Shown here: positions 53,519 through 62,497 of the stretch, piece after piece
Layout of the letters: every line of letters begins with the position of its first letter
How positions within the stretch are numbered: position 1 is the first letter of the stretch
From: Pseudomonas fluorescens
Lineage (GTDB): Bacteria > Pseudomonadota > Gammaproteobacteria > Pseudomonadales > Pseudomonadaceae
NCBI RefSeq assembly: GCF_902497775.2
Contig: NZ_OZ024668.1
Span: 3,828,326 to 3,892,325 of the forward strand
Direction: 5' to 3'
Length of the DNA stretch: 64,000 bases
Program-made: the position numbers and the translations under genes
Notes under the pieces: model-generated
Database searches by the model: none
What the model was told of the DNA's origin: nothing
Seen by the model: the letters and a program-made list of their open reading frames with translations, nothing else

Positions 53519-53559
53519 TCTCTACAGCATGAGGTGGGGGCAAGTTTGATCTCAATCAA
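53519..53559 (-). promoter_or_regulatory. Anr/FNR-dependent class II promoter
   Basis: TTGATTGAGATCAA (53546-53559, minus strand) is a perfect match to TTGAT-N4-ATCAA. Twenty-one nt downstream is TAGAGA (53524-53519), placing the box centre at about -41.5 from a start near 53511, the classical position for Anr/FNR activation. Confidence 0.8.
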
Positions 53560-53805
53560 GCCTCCTGCGCCATCTGCGCTGCATGAGTAACTGTTTCCCC
53601 TTGTTGCAAATCGATCCAGGCGCTCAAGTTCGCCCCACGCATGCCCTCGCGCCACATCAACCAAGTGGTGGCCTGATCGAACGGCGCCCGCAAACGATGC
53701 ACCGCCACCCGCTCCCGCCCCGGCAGGCTGTCGAGCATCGACTGCGCCATTAGCGCCACCCCGGCCCCGGCAATCACACAGGCCTGCATGCTCGGATACG
53801 ACTCG
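53556..53805 (-). pseudogene. LysR-family regulator remnant (C-terminal part only)
   Basis: The open frame encodes SYPSMQACVIAGAGVALMAQ, SMLDSLPGRERVAVHRL and TTWLMWREGM, the last part of a LysR effector-binding domain. No DNA-binding domain or first lobe precedes it: the sequence instead meets the 3' end of the EamA gene about 50 bp upstream. The first Met (53789) is inside the domain. It is therefore a truncated gene, probably left by a deletion. Its TGA stop lies inside the Anr box. Confidence 0.75.
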
Positions 53806-53856
53806 ATTTGGCCAGCGGCCTGTTGCTCGCGGGCCTGCAGCTGTTGCGCCCGCAGG

Positions 53857-54783
53857 CTAGCCGAGCAGGCTGCGCAGGCGTCGGCGCACCCACTGCTCAG
53901 CGCTGACCAACGTCACCCCGAGCAGCACCATGACCGCCCCGAGGACGAAGTTCAGGCTCAGTGGCTCGCCGAGCAACAGCACACCGAAGGTCACCCCGAA
54001 CAACGGGGTAATGAAGGAGAACACTGCCAGGTTCGAGGCCAGGTAGCGGCGCAGCAGCCAGAACCAGGTCAGGTAGCTGAAGAACGACACGATCAGGCCC
54101 TGAAACAGCAGGCTGCCGAGCGCCAGCGGGGTGAACTGCACGTGGGTGACCTGACCACTGGCGACAGCAATCAGCAGCAAGCCGGCGAAACCCACCGCCA
54201 ATTGGTAGAACAGGGTCAGGGTCGCCGGCGCTTCGGACAGCCGCGAGGCGCGCACCACCACAGTGGTTGCGCCCCAGGCCAGGCCCGCCAGCACACCGAA
54301 GGCATCGCCAAGCAGCATGCGCCCGTCCAGATGCTCAAGGGAAATGCCACCGGCGAAGGCAAAGGCAATGCCGCCAAAGGCCAGGAGAATGCCCAGCCAT
54401 TGCAAAGGCCGCAGCCGCTCGCTGGGCAGCATGAAATGCAGGCCCAGGGCGGTGAACACCGGTGCGGTGTAGAGGAATACCGACATGTGCGCCGCCGATG
54501 TCAGCTTCAGGCCTTCGGCGATGAACAGAAACTCCAGGCCGAACAGGGACCCTGCCAGCAGCCCGCCGCGCCAGGTGCTGGCGACCTGATCCCAGCCGCC
54601 GCGAAAACACATCAACAGGCCGACCAGCACCGCCGCCATGCCCGAGCGCATGGCCTGCTGCATCACCGGGGCGATATCCGGCGCGGCCCACTTGATCATC
54701 ACCTGCTGGATGCCCCAGATCAGGCACAGCACCAGCATCACCTGCAGGGCAAAGGCATCGGTATTGCGGCGGCTGGCGCTCAT
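53857..54783 (-). CDS. EamA/DMT-superfamily transporter
   Basis: This 308-residue membrane protein has ten helices and two EamA repeats (about 15-145, 160-290). It begins ALQVMLVLCLIWGIQQVMIK and ends FITPLFGVTFGVLLLGEPLS then RRRLRSLLG. DMT exporters of this sort are often paired with a LysR regulator; here only a regulator fragment remains downstream. The substrate is unknown. Confidence 0.84.
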   Translation of the reverse strand: MSASRRNTDAFALQVMLVLCLIWGIQQVMIKWAAPDIAPVMQQAMRSGMAAVLVGLLMCFRGGWDQVASTWRGGLLAGSLFGLEFLFIAEGLKLTSAAHMSVFLYTAPVFTALGLHFMLPSERLRPLQWLGILLAFGGIAFAFAGGISLEHLDGRMLLGDAFGVLAGLAWGATTVVVRASRLSEAPATLTLFYQLAVGFAGLLLIAVASGQVTHVQFTPLALGSLLFQGLIVSFFSYLTWFWLLRRYLASNLAVFSFITPLFGVTFGVLLLGEPLSLNFVLGAVMVLLGVTLVSAEQWVRRRLRSLLG

Positions 54784-54892
54784 CGGGCGCCCCCGGTTTC
54801 AGGCAACGACATGGCAGGCTCTCGGCAGAAGTGGATCCAGCGCCGATTATCAGCGGCGGCAACCGCTCAATGCCAGCCTTGTGTGAGCAGCT

Positions 54893-55285
54893 TCAGGCAA
54901 TCTGCGCCTTGGAGGCCAACTGATCGAAGGTCGCTTCGTCGAGTGGATCTGCTTGCTCATCCAGTACCTGACGCGGGTGATCGTTGCCCGGAATACTGCT
55001 GTCCAGCAGGCTCAACAGCCGCGAGCCGCGCTCGGTGAGGATGAAATTCTCGCCGTTGCCGCCCTCGTCTTCCGGGCGCGAAGCAAAGTAACCGCGCTCG
55101 AACAGTAACTTTTCGTACTCACATGCCAGCGTTTTCAGATGATCGAGATCGCCCGGAGCCGCGCCCTCAGCCGCGAGCTGGGCAGCATGCTGCTCGGCGT
55201 AGGGCCGTGGGGTAAAACTGTGCCCGGCGCTGTTCTGTGCCTCGTGCAACAGGCGTTCGATCAGGTCCCAGTCGTAGGTGGTCAT
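54893..55285 (-). CDS. Small winged-helix-like protein (DUF2513-like)
   Basis: This 130-residue soluble acidic protein begins MTTYDWDLIERLLHEAQNSA, a pattern like DUF2513 proteins, and contains a winged-helix-like stretch (HLKTLACEYEKLLFERGYF, NFILTERGSRLLSLLD). A role as a transcription-related factor is possible but not established. ATG 55285 is preferred because GAGG is 8 nt upstream; it is only 2 nt from the ATG at 55291. It is followed by the EamA gene 109 bp away. Confidence 0.65.
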   Translation of the reverse strand: MTTYDWDLIERLLHEAQNSAGHSFTPRPYAEQHAAQLAAEGAAPGDLDHLKTLACEYEKLLFERGYFASRPEDEGGNGENFILTERGSRLLSLLDSSIPGNDHPRQVLDEQADPLDEATFDQLASKAQIA

Positions 55286-55411
55286 CGGCATAGCCTCAAT
55301 CAGGGGTCGGTAAGATTGTGACCGGTGCGCGCGGCGGCGGTTCGACTGAACTTTAGCGGCCGTGCCAGGCTCAACCGCACGACTTCACCGTGATTGCACA
55401 GGAGCCTGCCG

Positions 55412-55681
55412 ATGAAGACCCTGTTGAACATTGCAGCCGCCGCCAGCCTGCTGCTGGCCCTGCCCAGCTGGGCTTGCACCCTGGAAGAAGCGACGGCCAA
55501 ACGCGAAGAACTGGCCAGGGAAGTGAGCAAGCTCACCGAACAGAACCCGCAGAAGGCCAAGGAGATCAACGATGAGTTGCAGAAGATGGCGCTGGGCACG
55601 GCCAGCAAGGATTTGCCGGACAAGTGCCAGCTGATCGACAAGCGGTTGCAGGAACTGAAGACCGCTGAGAAGAAGACTTGA
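55412..55681 (+). CDS. Small exported helical protein
   Basis: This 89-residue protein has a signal peptide (MKTLLNIAAAASLLLALPSWA) and a charged helical mature part (TLEEATAKREELAREVSKLT) with two Cys (about 22 and 67) that may pair in the periplasm. GGAG lies 7 nt before the ATG. I do not recognise a family with a known function; similar small proteins are common in Pseudomonas. Confidence 0.75.
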   Translation: MKTLLNIAAAASLLLALPSWACTLEEATAKREELAREVSKLTEQNPQKAKEINDELQKMALGTASKDLPDKCQLIDKRLQELKTAEKKT

Positions 55682-55695
55682 AATCGGGGTGAAGC

Positions 55696-55768
55696 TATCG
55701 CTGGCAAGCCAACTCCCACAAGGTCTGTAGAAAACCTGTGGGAGCCGGCCTTGCCGGCGATGAGGCCT
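55696..55768. repeat. REPIN (inverted REP pair)
   Basis: ATCGCTGGCAAGCCAACTCC (55697-55716) and, after a short spacer, CTGTGGGAGCCGGCCTTGCC then GGCGATGAGG (55736-55765) are oppositely oriented REP sequences between convergent genes. Confidence 0.75.
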
Positions 55769-55772
55769 GCGC

Positions 55773-57098
55773 TTACTCCGCCGCCGGCGCCGGCTTGCGA
55801 CGCTTGAGCGGTGCCAGGCCATCGGCGCTGGCCAGCGGGGCGTTAGGCTTTGGCTTGGCCGTCGGCTTGCGCTTGGCTACGACCTTCTTGTCGCCTTTCT
55901 TGTCAGCCTTTTTCTTCTTCACACCGGCCGCTTTGCCCGAGGCCTTGACCTTCTTCGGCCCGGTGTAGGTGCCTTTGACTTCTTTGATCACCCGGCGCTC
56001 GAAGGTCTGCTTGAGGTAGCGCTCGATGCTCGACATCAGGTTCCAGTCGCCGTGGCAGATCAGCGACACCGCCAGGCCTTCGTTACCGGCACGGCCGGTA
56101 CGACCAATACGGTGCACGTACTCGTCACCGCTGCGCGGCATGTCGAAGTTGATCACCAGGTCCAGGCCGTCGACGTCCAGGCCGCGGGCGGCAACATCGG
56201 TAGCAACGAGGATCTTGGCGCCGCCCTGCTTCAGGCGCTCGATGGCCAGCTTGCGGTCTTTCTGGTCCTTGTCGCCGTGCAGGACGAAAGCCTTGTAGTC
56301 CTTGGCCACCAGGTGACCGTAGATGCGGTCGGCCATCACCCGGGTGTTGGTGAAGATGATCGCCTTGTCGTAGGTCTCGTTCTGCAGCAGCCACTGCACG
56401 ATCTGTTCTTTGTGCTGGTTGTGGTCGGCGGTGATGATCTGCTGACGGGTGCCTTCGGCCAGTTGGCTGACGCTGTTGAGCATCAGGTGCTCAGGGGTTT
56501 TCAGCACCTTGCCGATCATGTCGCGCAGGCCGGCACCGCCGGTGGTGGCGGAGAACAGCATGGTCTGTTCGCGGTTCGGGCATTCGTTGCACAGGCGCTC
56601 GACGTCTTCGGCAAAGCCCATGTCGAGCATGCGGTCGGCTTCGTCGAGCACGATCACCTGGACATGCTCCAGGTGCAGGTTGCCGGCGTTGAGCTGCTCG
56701 AGCAGGCGGCCCGGAGTGCCGATCAGCACGTCCGGCACCTTGCGCAGCATGGCGGCCTGTTCCTTGAAGTCTTCACCACCGGTGATCAGGCCGGCCTTGA
56801 TGAAGGTGAACTGGGAGAAGCGCTCGACTTCCTTGAGCGTCTGCTGGGCCAGCTCGCGGGTTGGCAACAGTATCAGGGCGCGAATCTCGACACGCTTCTG
56901 CTTGAGGTCAACCAGGCGGTTAAGCATCGGCAGGACGAAGGCTGCGGTCTTGCCGCTACCGGTTTGCGCCGTCACCCGCAGGTCACGCCCTTGCAATGCC
57001 AAGGGAATGGCCGCTGCCTGCACCGGCGTCGGCTCGACAAATTTCAGCTCGGCCACGGCTTTGAGCAGGCGTTCGTGCAGGGCGAATTGGGAAAACAC
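55773..57098 (-). CDS. DEAD-box ATP-dependent RNA helicase
   Basis: This 441-residue RNA helicase shows Q-motif (FVEPTPVQAAAIPLAL), motif I AQTGSGKTAAF, Ia PTRELAQQ, II VLDEADRMLD, III SATTGG, V ATDVAARGLDVDG and VI HRIGRTGRAG. A Lys-rich tail (about 375-441) could bind RNA. It resembles the SrmB/RhlE group involved in ribosome assembly or mRNA turnover; the exact subfamily is not certain. GTG 57098 is used because GAGGT lies 7 nt upstream, giving VFSQFALHERLLKAV. Confidence 0.9.
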   Translation of the reverse strand: MFSQFALHERLLKAVAELKFVEPTPVQAAAIPLALQGRDLRVTAQTGSGKTAAFVLPMLNRLVDLKQKRVEIRALILLPTRELAQQTLKEVERFSQFTFIKAGLITGGEDFKEQAAMLRKVPDVLIGTPGRLLEQLNAGNLHLEHVQVIVLDEADRMLDMGFAEDVERLCNECPNREQTMLFSATTGGAGLRDMIGKVLKTPEHLMLNSVSQLAEGTRQQIITADHNQHKEQIVQWLLQNETYDKAIIFTNTRVMADRIYGHLVAKDYKAFVLHGDKDQKDRKLAIERLKQGGAKILVATDVAARGLDVDGLDLVINFDMPRSGDEYVHRIGRTGRAGNEGLAVSLICHGDWNLMSSIERYLKQTFERRVIKEVKGTYTGPKKVKASGKAAGVKKKKADKKGDKKVVAKRKPTAKPKPNAPLASADGLAPLKRRKPAPAAE

Positions 57099-57241
57099 GG
57101 GTGTACCTCGGGCATGTGCAAAAAATTCAGTTGCATAGGGTAACGTTTTCCGGCGTCGGCGCCGAATTTCTTTTGGCACCTTGGCGCCAATCCGGGCTCT
57201 AATAGCCTTGTTTTCGACTTGCGGACACCTTCGACACGGTT

Positions 57242-58543
57242 ATGGACATTCAACAGATGTGGCAAAACGCCCTGGACCTCTGGGGCACTCTCGATCAACA
57301 CCCGCTGCTGCACGCCGGTATCGGCCTGGGCGTCTTGCTGGTGATCGCCCTGGTGCTCGGCCGCGTGGCGCGTTTTCTGGTGCTGCACGCCGCCCGCCTG
57401 CTCGGTCGCCAACCCGCCCTGCACTGGGTCAATGACCTGCGCGAGAACAAGGTATTCCAGCGCCTGGCCCAGACCACCCCTTCACTGGTGGTGCAGTTTG
57501 GCCTGAAGCTGGTGCCGGAGCTGAGCGCCACCAGCCAGCATTTCCTCGGCAACGTCGCCCTGGCCTTCACCATCCTGTTCCTGACCCTGGCCCTGAGCGC
57601 CCTGCTCGATGCCCTGCTGGACATCTACGCACGCACCGAACATGCCCGCACCCGCTCGATCAAGGGCTATGTGCAACTGGCCAAGATGGTCCTGTTCGTG
57701 TTCGGCGCCATCGTCATCGTCGCCACCCTGATCGACCGCTCGCCACTGTTGCTGCTCTCCGGTCTGGGTGCTATGTCGGCGGTGATCCTGTTGGTCTACA
57801 AGGACACCCTGCTGTCGTTCGTCGCCAGCGTGCAGTTGACCAGCAACGACATGCTGCGGGTCGGCGACTGGATCGAGATGCCCCAGGTCGGCGCCGACGG
57901 CGATGTGGTGGACATTACCCTGCACACGGTCAAGGTACAGAACTTCGACAAGACCATCGTCTCCATCCCCACCTGGCGCTTGATGTCCGAATCGTTCAAG
58001 AACTGGCGCGGCATGCAGCAATCGGGCGGGCGGCGGATCAAGCGCAGCCTGTTCATCGATGCCGGCGGCGTGCGTTTTCTGACCGATGAAGAACAACAGC
58101 GCCTGGGCAACGTACGCCTGCTGAGCGATTACATGGCGCGCAAACGCAGCGAGCTGCATGCCTGGAACGAAGCCCAGGGGCCGGTGGCGGCGCTCTCGGC
58201 CAACCGCCGGCGGATGACCAACATCGGCACCTTCCGCGCCTATGCCCTGGCGTATCTGAAAAGTCACCCGGACATCCAGCCGAACATGACCTGCATGGTC
58301 CGCCAGATGCAAACCACCGCCCAGGGCGTACCGCTGGAGATCTACTGCTTTACCCGCACCACGGCGTGGGCCGAGTACGAGCGGATCCAGGGCGATATCT
58401 TCGACTACCTGCTGGCAGTGTTGCCGGAGTTCGGCCTGAGCCTGTACCAGCAACCCAGCGGCAACGACCTGCGTGCCGGCCTGTTACCCTCGACCCTGCC
58501 CAGCCAGCAGCGGGCGCTGAGTGCCGAGACGACTGAGCCATAG
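57242..58543 (+). CDS. MscS-family mechanosensitive channel (YbdG-like)
   Basis: This 433-residue inner-membrane protein has about five TM helices (from 22, 90, 137, 160 and 175). The MscS pore helix/beta-domain follows: GLGAMSAVILLVYKDTLLSF, SVQLTSNDMLRVGDWIEMPQ, DGDVVDITLHTVKVQNFDKT and SIPTWRLMSESFKNW. The length and the VGDWIEMP...DGDVVDI form fit YbdG (MscM), which opens under osmotic downshock. Its last 60 bp overlap the convergent EamA gene. Confidence 0.88.
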   Translation: MDIQQMWQNALDLWGTLDQHPLLHAGIGLGVLLVIALVLGRVARFLVLHAARLLGRQPALHWVNDLRENKVFQRLAQTTPSLVVQFGLKLVPELSATSQHFLGNVALAFTILFLTLALSALLDALLDIYARTEHARTRSIKGYVQLAKMVLFVFGAIVIVATLIDRSPLLLLSGLGAMSAVILLVYKDTLLSFVASVQLTSNDMLRVGDWIEMPQVGADGDVVDITLHTVKVQNFDKTIVSIPTWRLMSESFKNWRGMQQSGGRRIKRSLFIDAGGVRFLTDEEQQRLGNVRLLSDYMARKRSELHAWNEAQGPVAALSANRRRMTNIGTFRAYALAYLKSHPDIQPNMTCMVRQMQTTAQGVPLEIYCFTRTTAWAEYERIQGDIFDYLLAVLPEFGLSLYQQPSGNDLRAGLLPSTLPSQQRALSAETTEP

Positions 58544-59362
58544 CGACGCCAGGATCACCGCCCCGCCGATGAACAACCGGCCCAGCGGCTCATGCTGGTT
58601 CCAGATCAGCAAGTTGAGCAGCAAGCCGACCGGCACATGCAGGTTGTTCATCACTGCCAGGGTGCCGCCTGAAACCAGGCAGGCGCCCTTGTTCCACCAG
58701 TACAACCCCAACGCCGTCGGGCACAGACCGAGAAACAGCAGCACCAGCCATTGCACGTCGGTGCTCGGCAGGTGCTGGGTGTTGCCGAACAGCAAGAAGG
58801 CCGGCAGCACCACCAGCAAGGCGCCGAGGTAGAAATAGCCGAAACGCCGGTAATGCGGCAGGTCGCTGGGGTTGCGCGCGATCAGGTGGCGGTACAGCAC
58901 CTGCCCGGCGGCATAGGTGAAGTTGGCCAGTTGCAGCAGCAAGAAGCCGATGAAGAAGTCCGGGCTGATGCTGTCGAAGCGAATCACCGCCGCACCGGCG
59001 ACCGCCACCAGCGCCGCCACCAGCGCCCAGGGGTTGAAACGCCGATTGAGGGCGTCTTCGATCAGGGTCACGTGCAAGGGCGTGAGGATGGTGAACAGCA
59101 GCACCTCCGGCACCGTCAGCACCCGGAAGCTCAGGTACAGGCAGACATAAGTGATGCCGTATTGCAGCGCACCGATCAGCAGCATCGAACGCATGAAGCG
59201 CGGTTCAACCTGGCGCCAGCGGGTCAGCGGCAGGAACACCAGCCCGGCCAGCAGCACCCGCGCCAGCACGGCGAAATAGCTGTCGACATGCCCCGCCAGG
59301 TACTCGCCGATCAGGCTGAAGGAAAACGCCTGGATCAGCGCGACGATCAATAAATAGCCCAT
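58484..59362 (-). CDS. EamA/DMT-superfamily transporter
   Basis: This 292-residue membrane protein has ten helices in two EamA repeats (about 5-130, 145-280). It starts MGYLLIVALIQAFSFSLIGE and carries FRVLTVPEVLLFTILTPLHV and WWNKGACLVSGGTLAVMNNL. This layout is that of the carboxylate/amino acid/amine transporter branch. The C-terminus overlaps the end of the MscS gene by 60 bp in convergent orientation. Confidence 0.84.
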   Translation of the reverse strand: MGYLLIVALIQAFSFSLIGEYLAGHVDSYFAVLARVLLAGLVFLPLTRWRQVEPRFMRSMLLIGALQYGITYVCLYLSFRVLTVPEVLLFTILTPLHVTLIEDALNRRFNPWALVAALVAVAGAAVIRFDSISPDFFIGFLLLQLANFTYAAGQVLYRHLIARNPSDLPHYRRFGYFYLGALLVVLPAFLLFGNTQHLPSTDVQWLVLLFLGLCPTALGLYWWNKGACLVSGGTLAVMNNLHVPVGLLLNLLIWNQHEPLGRLFIGGAVILASLWLSRLGTQRPLLAGQGRG

Positions 59363-59673
59363 GTTGGCCCCTTGCTGTGGAGGCGGCGACCTTAGCGGTT
59401 ACCGGCAAACCCGGCAACTGCTGAAGGCCTTGCGGGCCTGCGGGAGCTGGCTTGCCTGCGATCGAGCGCGAAGCGGTCGCAATCCAGACGCCACCTGATG
59501 TGTTGGTGGTACTGGCCTCATCGCAGGTCACGTCGAGTCGTCGCACCGCCGCTCCCACAGACAGTTGCTCGCACAGCAATCACCATAAAAAAGCCCGGTC
59601 ATGCGCAAGGCAGTGACCGGGCAGGTACACCCAAAGGAGCAACAGGTGTCAGGCGGGAAAATTCATTGCTGGC
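59363..59673. other. 311-bp gap with REP-like sequences and azoR terminator
   Basis: It holds the EamA promoter side, a degenerate REPIN (CTGCGGGAGCTGGCTTGCCT at 59439-59458, facing GCCGCTCCCACAG at 59548-59560), and the terminator of azoR. No ORF is convincing. Confidence 0.55.
59587..59622 (-). terminator. azoR: Rho-independent terminator of azoR
   Basis: On the minus strand GCCCGGTCA pairs with TGACCGGGC (59614-59622 and 59593-59601), followed by six U residues. It lies 51 nt after the azoR stop. Confidence 0.85.
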
Positions 59674-60273
59674 TCAGGCCACCGCGGCGAGCTGTGCCTT
59701 GGCCTGGTTCAGGCCCTTCTCGTGGAAGTCACCGCCCATGTTCAGGCCTTCAGCGTGGATGAAGGTCACGTCATGGATACCGATAAAGGCCATGACCTGG
59801 CGCAGGTAGGGTTCCTGGTGATCGCTGCTGGCACCGGCATGGATGCCACCGCGAGCAGTGAGGATGTAGGCGCGCTTGCCGGTCAGCAGGCCCTGGGGCC
59901 CGGTTTCGGTGTACTTGAAGGTGATGCCGGCGCGCAGTACGTGGTCCAGCCAGGCCTTGAGGGTGCTGGGGATGGTGAAGTTGTACATCGGCGCCGCCAG
60001 GACCAGTACATCGGCCGCCAGCACTTCATCAGTCAATTCGTTGGAGCGGGCCAGGGCCTGCAGCTCTTCGGCATTGCGCTGAGCTTCGGGTTTCATCCAG
60101 CCACCGAGCAGGTTGCCATCCAGGTGCGGCACCGGGTTGACGGCCAAGTCGCGCAAGGTCACTTGGTCGCCAGGGTGGGCGGCTTGCCACTGGCTGACGA
60201 AGTCGCGGGTCAGTTGCCGGGAGATCGAGTCCTGCTGGCGGGCGCTGCTTTCGATGACGAGTACACGGGACAT
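59674..60273 (-). CDS. azoR: FMN-dependent NADH azoreductase AzoR
   Basis: This 199-residue flavodoxin-fold enzyme reduces azo bonds and quinones using NADH. It contains the FMN phosphate-binding start VIESSARQQDSISRQLTRDF and the flavin-loop block APMYNFTIPSTLKAWLDHVL, with RAGITFKYTETGPQGLL. ATG 60273 is used since GGAGG is 9 nt upstream, while it would overlap a start at 60288. Upstream (60331-60343 and 60364-60377) there are two ACCTATC-led direct repeats that may bind a regulator. Confidence 0.9.
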   Translation of the reverse strand: MSRVLVIESSARQQDSISRQLTRDFVSQWQAAHPGDQVTLRDLAVNPVPHLDGNLLGGWMKPEAQRNAEELQALARSNELTDEVLAADVLVLAAPMYNFTIPSTLKAWLDHVLRAGITFKYTETGPQGLLTGKRAYILTARGGIHAGASSDHQEPYLRQVMAFIGIHDVTFIHAEGLNMGGDFHEKGLNQAKAQLAAVA

Positions 60274-60382
60274 GGGGCTTGCCTCCATCGGCGAGTTCGG
60301 TAAGTCGATGGAGGCAAGATTAATGATTGACCTATCGATAAAAAAGCGTAAAAACTGGGTCCAACCTATCAGTTAAATTGTT

Positions 60383-60697
60383 TTATTGCGGTTTGCAGCT
60401 CAAGGCGATGCGCAACTTGATGATTTCGCGGTTGAACTTGGCGGTGGCATCGACGCTTTTTTTCGCCGGCACATTCACCCGGCGCACCCGTGGCGCTTCC
60501 GGGCCATTGCGGAAGGTCACCTTGCACTGCGCATCAACCTCGCCATAGTTATTGACGGTAATCGAGCCGATGTCACGGTCGGTGTCGTAGGTGGTGTAGT
60601 CGACCTTGACGCCGTCGATGTCCTTTTCCACGTCGATGGGATAGGCCAGGGCCGTGAGCGGAAGCAGGGCCAGCAATACAGCACAACATTTCTTCAT
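60383..60697 (-). CDS. Small secreted protein of unknown function
   Basis: This 104-residue exported protein has signal peptide MKKCCAVLLALLPLTALA and a beta-rich mature part (YPIDVEKDIDGVKVDYTTYD, GSITVNNYGEVDAQCKVTF) with two Cys that may form one disulphide. Similar Pseudomonas proteins have carried the label 3-phosphoglycerate kinase, which nothing here supports. AGAGCG precedes the start. It lies between azoR and a divergent LysR gene. Confidence 0.78.
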   Translation of the reverse strand: MKKCCAVLLALLPLTALAYPIDVEKDIDGVKVDYTTYDTDRDIGSITVNNYGEVDAQCKVTFRNGPEAPRVRRVNVPAKKSVDATAKFNREIIKLRIALSCKPQ

Positions 60698-60746
60698 ACG
60701 ACGCTCTCCATGAAAGAGCGTCAGCTTAGGACAACAGGAGCCGAAG

Positions 60747-61670
60747 ATGAAAGCGCCGCGCGTTACCCTGGATCAGTGGCGGACCCTGCAGGCGGTGGTC
60801 GACCACGGCGGCTTTGCCCAGGCCGCCGAAGCCCTGCACCGCTCGCAATCCTCGGTGAGCTACACCGTAGCGCGCATGCAGGACCAGCTCGGCGTACCGC
60901 TGCTGCGTATCGACGGGCGCAAGGCGGTGCTGACCGAGGCCGGCAACGTGTTGCTGCGCCGCTCGCGGCAACTGGTCAAGCAGGCCAGCCAGCTCGAAGA
61001 CCTGGCCCATCACATGGAACAGGGCTGGGAAGCCGAAGTGCGCCTGGTGGTCGATGCCGCCTACCCCAATGCCCGCCTGGTCCGCGCCCTGAGCGCGTTC
61101 ATGCCGCAAAGCCGTGGCTGCAGGGTGCGCCTGCGCGAAGAGGTGCTGTCCGGGGTTGAAGAGGTGCTGCATGAAGGCGTCGCCGATCTTGCCATCAGTG
61201 GCTTCAACATTTCCGGCTACCTGGGCACCGAACTCAGTTCGGTGGAGTTCGTCGCCGTCGCCCACCCCGAGCACAGCCTGCACCGCCTGGGCCGGGAACT
61301 GAACTTCCAGGACCTGGAAAGCCAGCTGCAGGTAGTGATCCGTGACTCCGGCCGCGCGCAGCCGCGCGACGTCGGCTGGCTGGGCGCCGAGCAGCGCTGG
61401 ACCGTCGGCAGCCTGGCCACCGCTGCCACCTTCGTCAGCAGCGGCCTGGGCTTTGCCTGGCTGCCGCGTCATTTGATCGAGCGCGAGCTGCGTGAAGGCC
61501 TGCTCAAGCCATTACCGCTGGATCAGGGTGGCAGTCGCCACCCACTGTTCTACCTTTACTCCAACAAGGACAAACCCCTGGGCCCGGCGACGCAAATCCT
61601 CGTCGAATTGCTGCGCAATTTCGACACCGCGCCGCTGGACGTGCCCTTCGCCGCGCCCGCCCAAGCCTGA
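60747..61670 (+). CDS. LysR-family transcriptional regulator
   Basis: This 307-residue LysR regulator starts with VTLDQWRTLQAVVDHGGFAQ and AAEALHRSQSSVSYTVARMQ (winged helix, 1-65) and has an effector-binding domain (about 90-295, FVAVAHPEHSLHRLGRELNF). AGGAG precedes the ATG. It faces the small secreted protein gene and the azoR gene on the other side, and an alpha/beta hydrolase gene 14 bp downstream on its own strand. Which neighbour it regulates cannot be told. Confidence 0.86.
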   Translation: MKAPRVTLDQWRTLQAVVDHGGFAQAAEALHRSQSSVSYTVARMQDQLGVPLLRIDGRKAVLTEAGNVLLRRSRQLVKQASQLEDLAHHMEQGWEAEVRLVVDAAYPNARLVRALSAFMPQSRGCRVRLREEVLSGVEEVLHEGVADLAISGFNISGYLGTELSSVEFVAVAHPEHSLHRLGRELNFQDLESQLQVVIRDSGRAQPRDVGWLGAEQRWTVGSLATAATFVSSGLGFAWLPRHLIERELREGLLKPLPLDQGGSRHPLFYLYSNKDKPLGPATQILVELLRNFDTAPLDVPFAAPAQA

Positions 61671-61684
61671 TAGGAATCACGCCG

Positions 61685-62497
61685 ATGGCCTACTTCGAAC
61701 ATGAAGGTTGCTCGCTGCACTACGAGGAATACGGCCAGGGCGAGCCGCTGGTGCTGCTGCACGGCCTGGGCTCCAGTTGCCAGGACTGGGAAATGCAGGT
61801 ACCGGAGCTCGCCCGCCACTACCGGGTGATCCTCATGGACATCCGTGGCCATGGCCGCTCCGACAAGCCCCGTGAGCGCTACAGCATCGCCAGCTTCAGC
61901 GCCGACCTGCTGGCCCTGCTCGAGCAATTGCAGACCGGCCCCGTGCACCTGGTCGGGCTGTCCATGGGTGGCATGGTCGGCTTTCAGTTTGCCGTCGATC
62001 ACCCCGAGTGGCTGCGCAGCCTGTGCATCGTCAACAGCGCCCCGGAGGTCAAGCGCCGCAGCCGCAGCGACTGGATCTGGTGGGCCAAGCGCTGGGCCCT
62101 GGCGCGGCTGCTGAGCCTTGAAACCATCGGCAAGGGCCTGGCCGAGCGGCTGTTCCCCAAGCCGCAGCAGGCCGATTTGCGCCGCAAGATGGCCGAGCGC
62201 TGGGCCAAGAACGACAAACGCGCGTATCTCGCCAGTTTCGACGCCATTGTCGGCTGGGGCGTGGCGGAACGCCTGGGGCAGATTCGCTGTCCTACGCTGG
62301 TCATCAGCGCCGACCAGGATTACACCCCGGTACAACTCAAAGAGCGCTACGTTGCCCTGATTCCACATGCACGGCTGGCGGTAATCGAAGATTCCCGGCA
62401 CGCTACGCCCCTGGATCAACCTCACGTATTCAATCAGACGCTGCTGCAGTTCCTGGCGGCGTCCACCACCTCTCAAGGATCATTGAGCCCATGCTGA
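61685..62497 (+). CDS. Alpha/beta hydrolase
   Basis: This 270-residue alpha/beta-hydrolase fold enzyme shows oxyanion strand [16 protein letters not shown], nucleophile elbow [10 protein letters not shown] (Ser about 98), the acid ISADQDYTP and the His in [13 protein letters not shown]. The substrate (ester, lactone or similar) is unknown. Its stop overlaps the cyclophilin start by 7 bp, so the two are probably co-translated. Confidence 0.87.
   Translation: MAYFEHEGCSLHYEEYGQGEPLVLLHGLGSSCQDWEMQVPELARHYRVILMDIRGHGRSDKPRERYSIASFSADLLALLEQLQTGPVHLVGLSMGGMVGFQFAVDHPEWLRSLCIVNSAPEVKRRSRSDWIWWAKRWALARLLSLETIGKGLAERLFPKPQQADLRRKMAERWAKNDKRAYLASFDAIVGWGVAERLGQIRCPTLVISADQDYTPVQLKERYVALIPHARLAVIEDSRHATPLDQPHVFNQTLLQFLAASTTSQGSLSPC

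Noticed and set aside
60383..60697. 3-phosphoglycerate kinase label for the 104-residue protein
   Set aside because: It is far too short for that enzyme and has a signal peptide; the label appears to be an inherited misannotation.
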